A stretch of 7,095 bases of DNA from an uncultured Elusimicrobia bacterium (GTDB lineage Bacteria > Elusimicrobiota > Elusimicrobia > UBA1565 > UBA9628), in NCBI GenBank assembly GCA_903874575.1, contig CAIQSZ010000136.1:1-7095 (forward strand), written 5' to 3'. Position numbers and translations under genes: made by a program. Below, in pieces: positions 6,579 through 7,095 of the stretch. The notes beneath the pieces were generated by a model. It had not been told where the DNA came from, made no database searches, and saw only the letters and a list, made by a program, of their open reading frames with translations. Position 1 is the first letter of the stretch; every line of letters begins with the position of its first letter.

Positions 6579-7095
6579 CGGCTCGATTATAGGATTTGGG
6601 GCGGCGACGAAGTTCCATGGTCCCCCAGGTCCAAAGGAACAGAAGCAGGCAGGAGAACTGTTCGTTTTGGAAGCTCGTCTCGGTCAGTGACATCAGAAGA
6701 AACGAGACCACAGCGGCCGCGGCCAGAAGGGAGCGCGCGAAGCCCCCGATCCGCGCCGCGCGTACCGCCCGCGCCGCTAGGATCGTGCACAGCGCGGCCA
6801 AGACCAGGCCGCCGAGCGCCCCGCGTTCGGCGAGTTGGTGCAGGTAGAGGTTGTGCGCGCTGCCCCAGACAGGCTCATTGTCCAGGACCTCTCCGCTTGG
6901 GCGTATATACTGGGTGAAATGACGGAGGTAGCCTCCGGGCCCCATCCCGGTCCATGGCCGGTCGCGGAACATTCTCCAGGCCGCGTCCCACAGTGCGTAC
7001 CGCAGCTGCTGGGGATTGGCCGGGTCGTACCGGAGGAGGGAACTGAACGTGTGGCCCCCGGTCGGCAGGAGTTCCCACGCCGCGATCGCGGCCAG
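6571..7095 (-). CDS. O-antigen ligase / Wzy-type polymerase, C-terminal part, 5' end cut by window edge
   Basis: The frame is open from the right window edge to a TAA at 6573-6571 (174 residues visible); the start lies outside. An internal ATG at 6972 exists, but the family's conserved sequence runs through it (ALWDAAWRMFRDRP), so it is not the real start. The visible part matches the Wzy_C (O-antigen ligase-like) region: WRMFRDRPWTGMGPGGYLRHF (40-60 of the fragment) in the large periplasmic loop, then SAHNLYLHQLAERGALGG (79-96), and two further hydrophobic segments (about 97-111 and 121-136) with a last one near 148-160. Such proteins polymerise lipid-linked repeat units or transfer glycan to lipid A core or to protein on the periplasmic face. 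Ligase and polymerase cannot be told apart from this fragment. It is the first visible gene of the run and overlaps the GT2 gene by 8 bases. Confidence 0.9.
   Translation of the reverse strand: MAAIAAWELLPTGGHTFSSLLRYDPANPQQLRYALWDAAWRMFRDRPWTGMGPGGYLRHFTQYIRPSGEVLDNEPVWGSAHNLYLHQLAERGALGGLVLAALCTILAARAVRAARIGGFARSLLAAAAVVSFLLMSLTETSFQNEQFSCLLLFLWTWGTMELRRRPKSYNRADD
6586..6591 (-). promoter_or_regulatory. Possible -10 box (TATAAT) upstream of the GT2 gene
   Basis: Minus-strand TATAAT with 7 bases (CGAGCCG) before the GT2 ATG, the spacing expected for a transcript starting at or beside the start codon. It lies inside the coding end of the ligase gene, where it encodes Tyr-Asn, so it may be only codons. 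No TG extension and no good -35 are visible. It is recorded because it is the only other TATAAT I found in the window and repeats the geometry seen at 3448-3453. Confidence 0.3.

Noticed and set aside
6571..6972. Separate short gene starting at the ATG at 6972
   Set aside because: The frame continues open to the window edge and the conserved ligase motif crosses this Met, so it is an internal residue of a larger protein.
1..7095. CRISPR arrays, tRNA or rRNA genes, insertion sequences, long direct or inverted repeats
   Set aside because: None seen on reading both strands; almost all of the window is accounted for by seven coding regions with gaps of 41 bases or less.

Overview
This is a GC-rich bacterial segment (about two thirds G+C by eye) in which every supportable gene lies on the minus strand. 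It reads as one tightly packed envelope or exopolysaccharide/O-antigen biosynthesis cluster, transcribed from the right end of the window to the left. No taxonomic marker is present. The Wzy/O-antigen-ligase-like protein and the polyprenyl-phosphate sugar phosphotransferase fit a Gram-negative-type (diderm) bacterium, but the phylum cannot be assigned from this sequence.

Layout in transcription order: (1) the C-terminal part of an O-antigen ligase/Wzy-type polymerase (7095-6571, cut by the right edge); (2) a DPM1-like GT2 glycosyltransferase (6578-5889); (3) a multi-spanning membrane protein that looks like a GT-C glycosyltransferase (about 5875-4571); (4) a cytosolic GT4 glycosyltransferase with a GTG start (4574-3483); (5) a polyprenyl glycosylphosphotransferase that would start the repeat unit (3441-1984); (6) a DegT/DnrJ/EryC1 sugar aminotransferase (1982-861); (7) a second GT4 glycosyltransferase (857-1, cut by the left edge). 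The last gene has no stop codon inside the window but is clearly coding.

The genes overlap or sit within a few bases of each other (8-base overlap, 13-base gap, 4-base GTGA overlap, 41-base gap, 1-base gap, 3-base gap). The only gap long enough for a promoter is the 41 bases before the phosphotransferase gene. It holds an extended -10 box (TGATATAAT) ending 6 bases before the ATG, which would give a leaderless mRNA. The only other TATAAT I could find in the window ends 7 bases before the ATG of the GT2 gene. In contrast, the aminotransferase and the complete GT4 gene have clear AAGGAG Shine-Dalgarno sequences, both located in the end of the preceding gene.

Proposed logic (inference from family knowledge): the aminotransferase supplies an amino-deoxy nucleotide sugar; the phosphotransferase puts the first sugar phosphate on undecaprenyl phosphate; the two GT4 enzymes extend the lipid-linked unit in the cytoplasm; the GT2 enzyme makes a polyprenyl-phosphate sugar donor that the GT-C protein uses on the far side of the membrane; the Wzy/ligase protein polymerises or attaches the product. 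No flippase, chain-length regulator or export gene is in the window. I did not find an obviously new system; the most unusual signal is the leaderless-promoter geometry.
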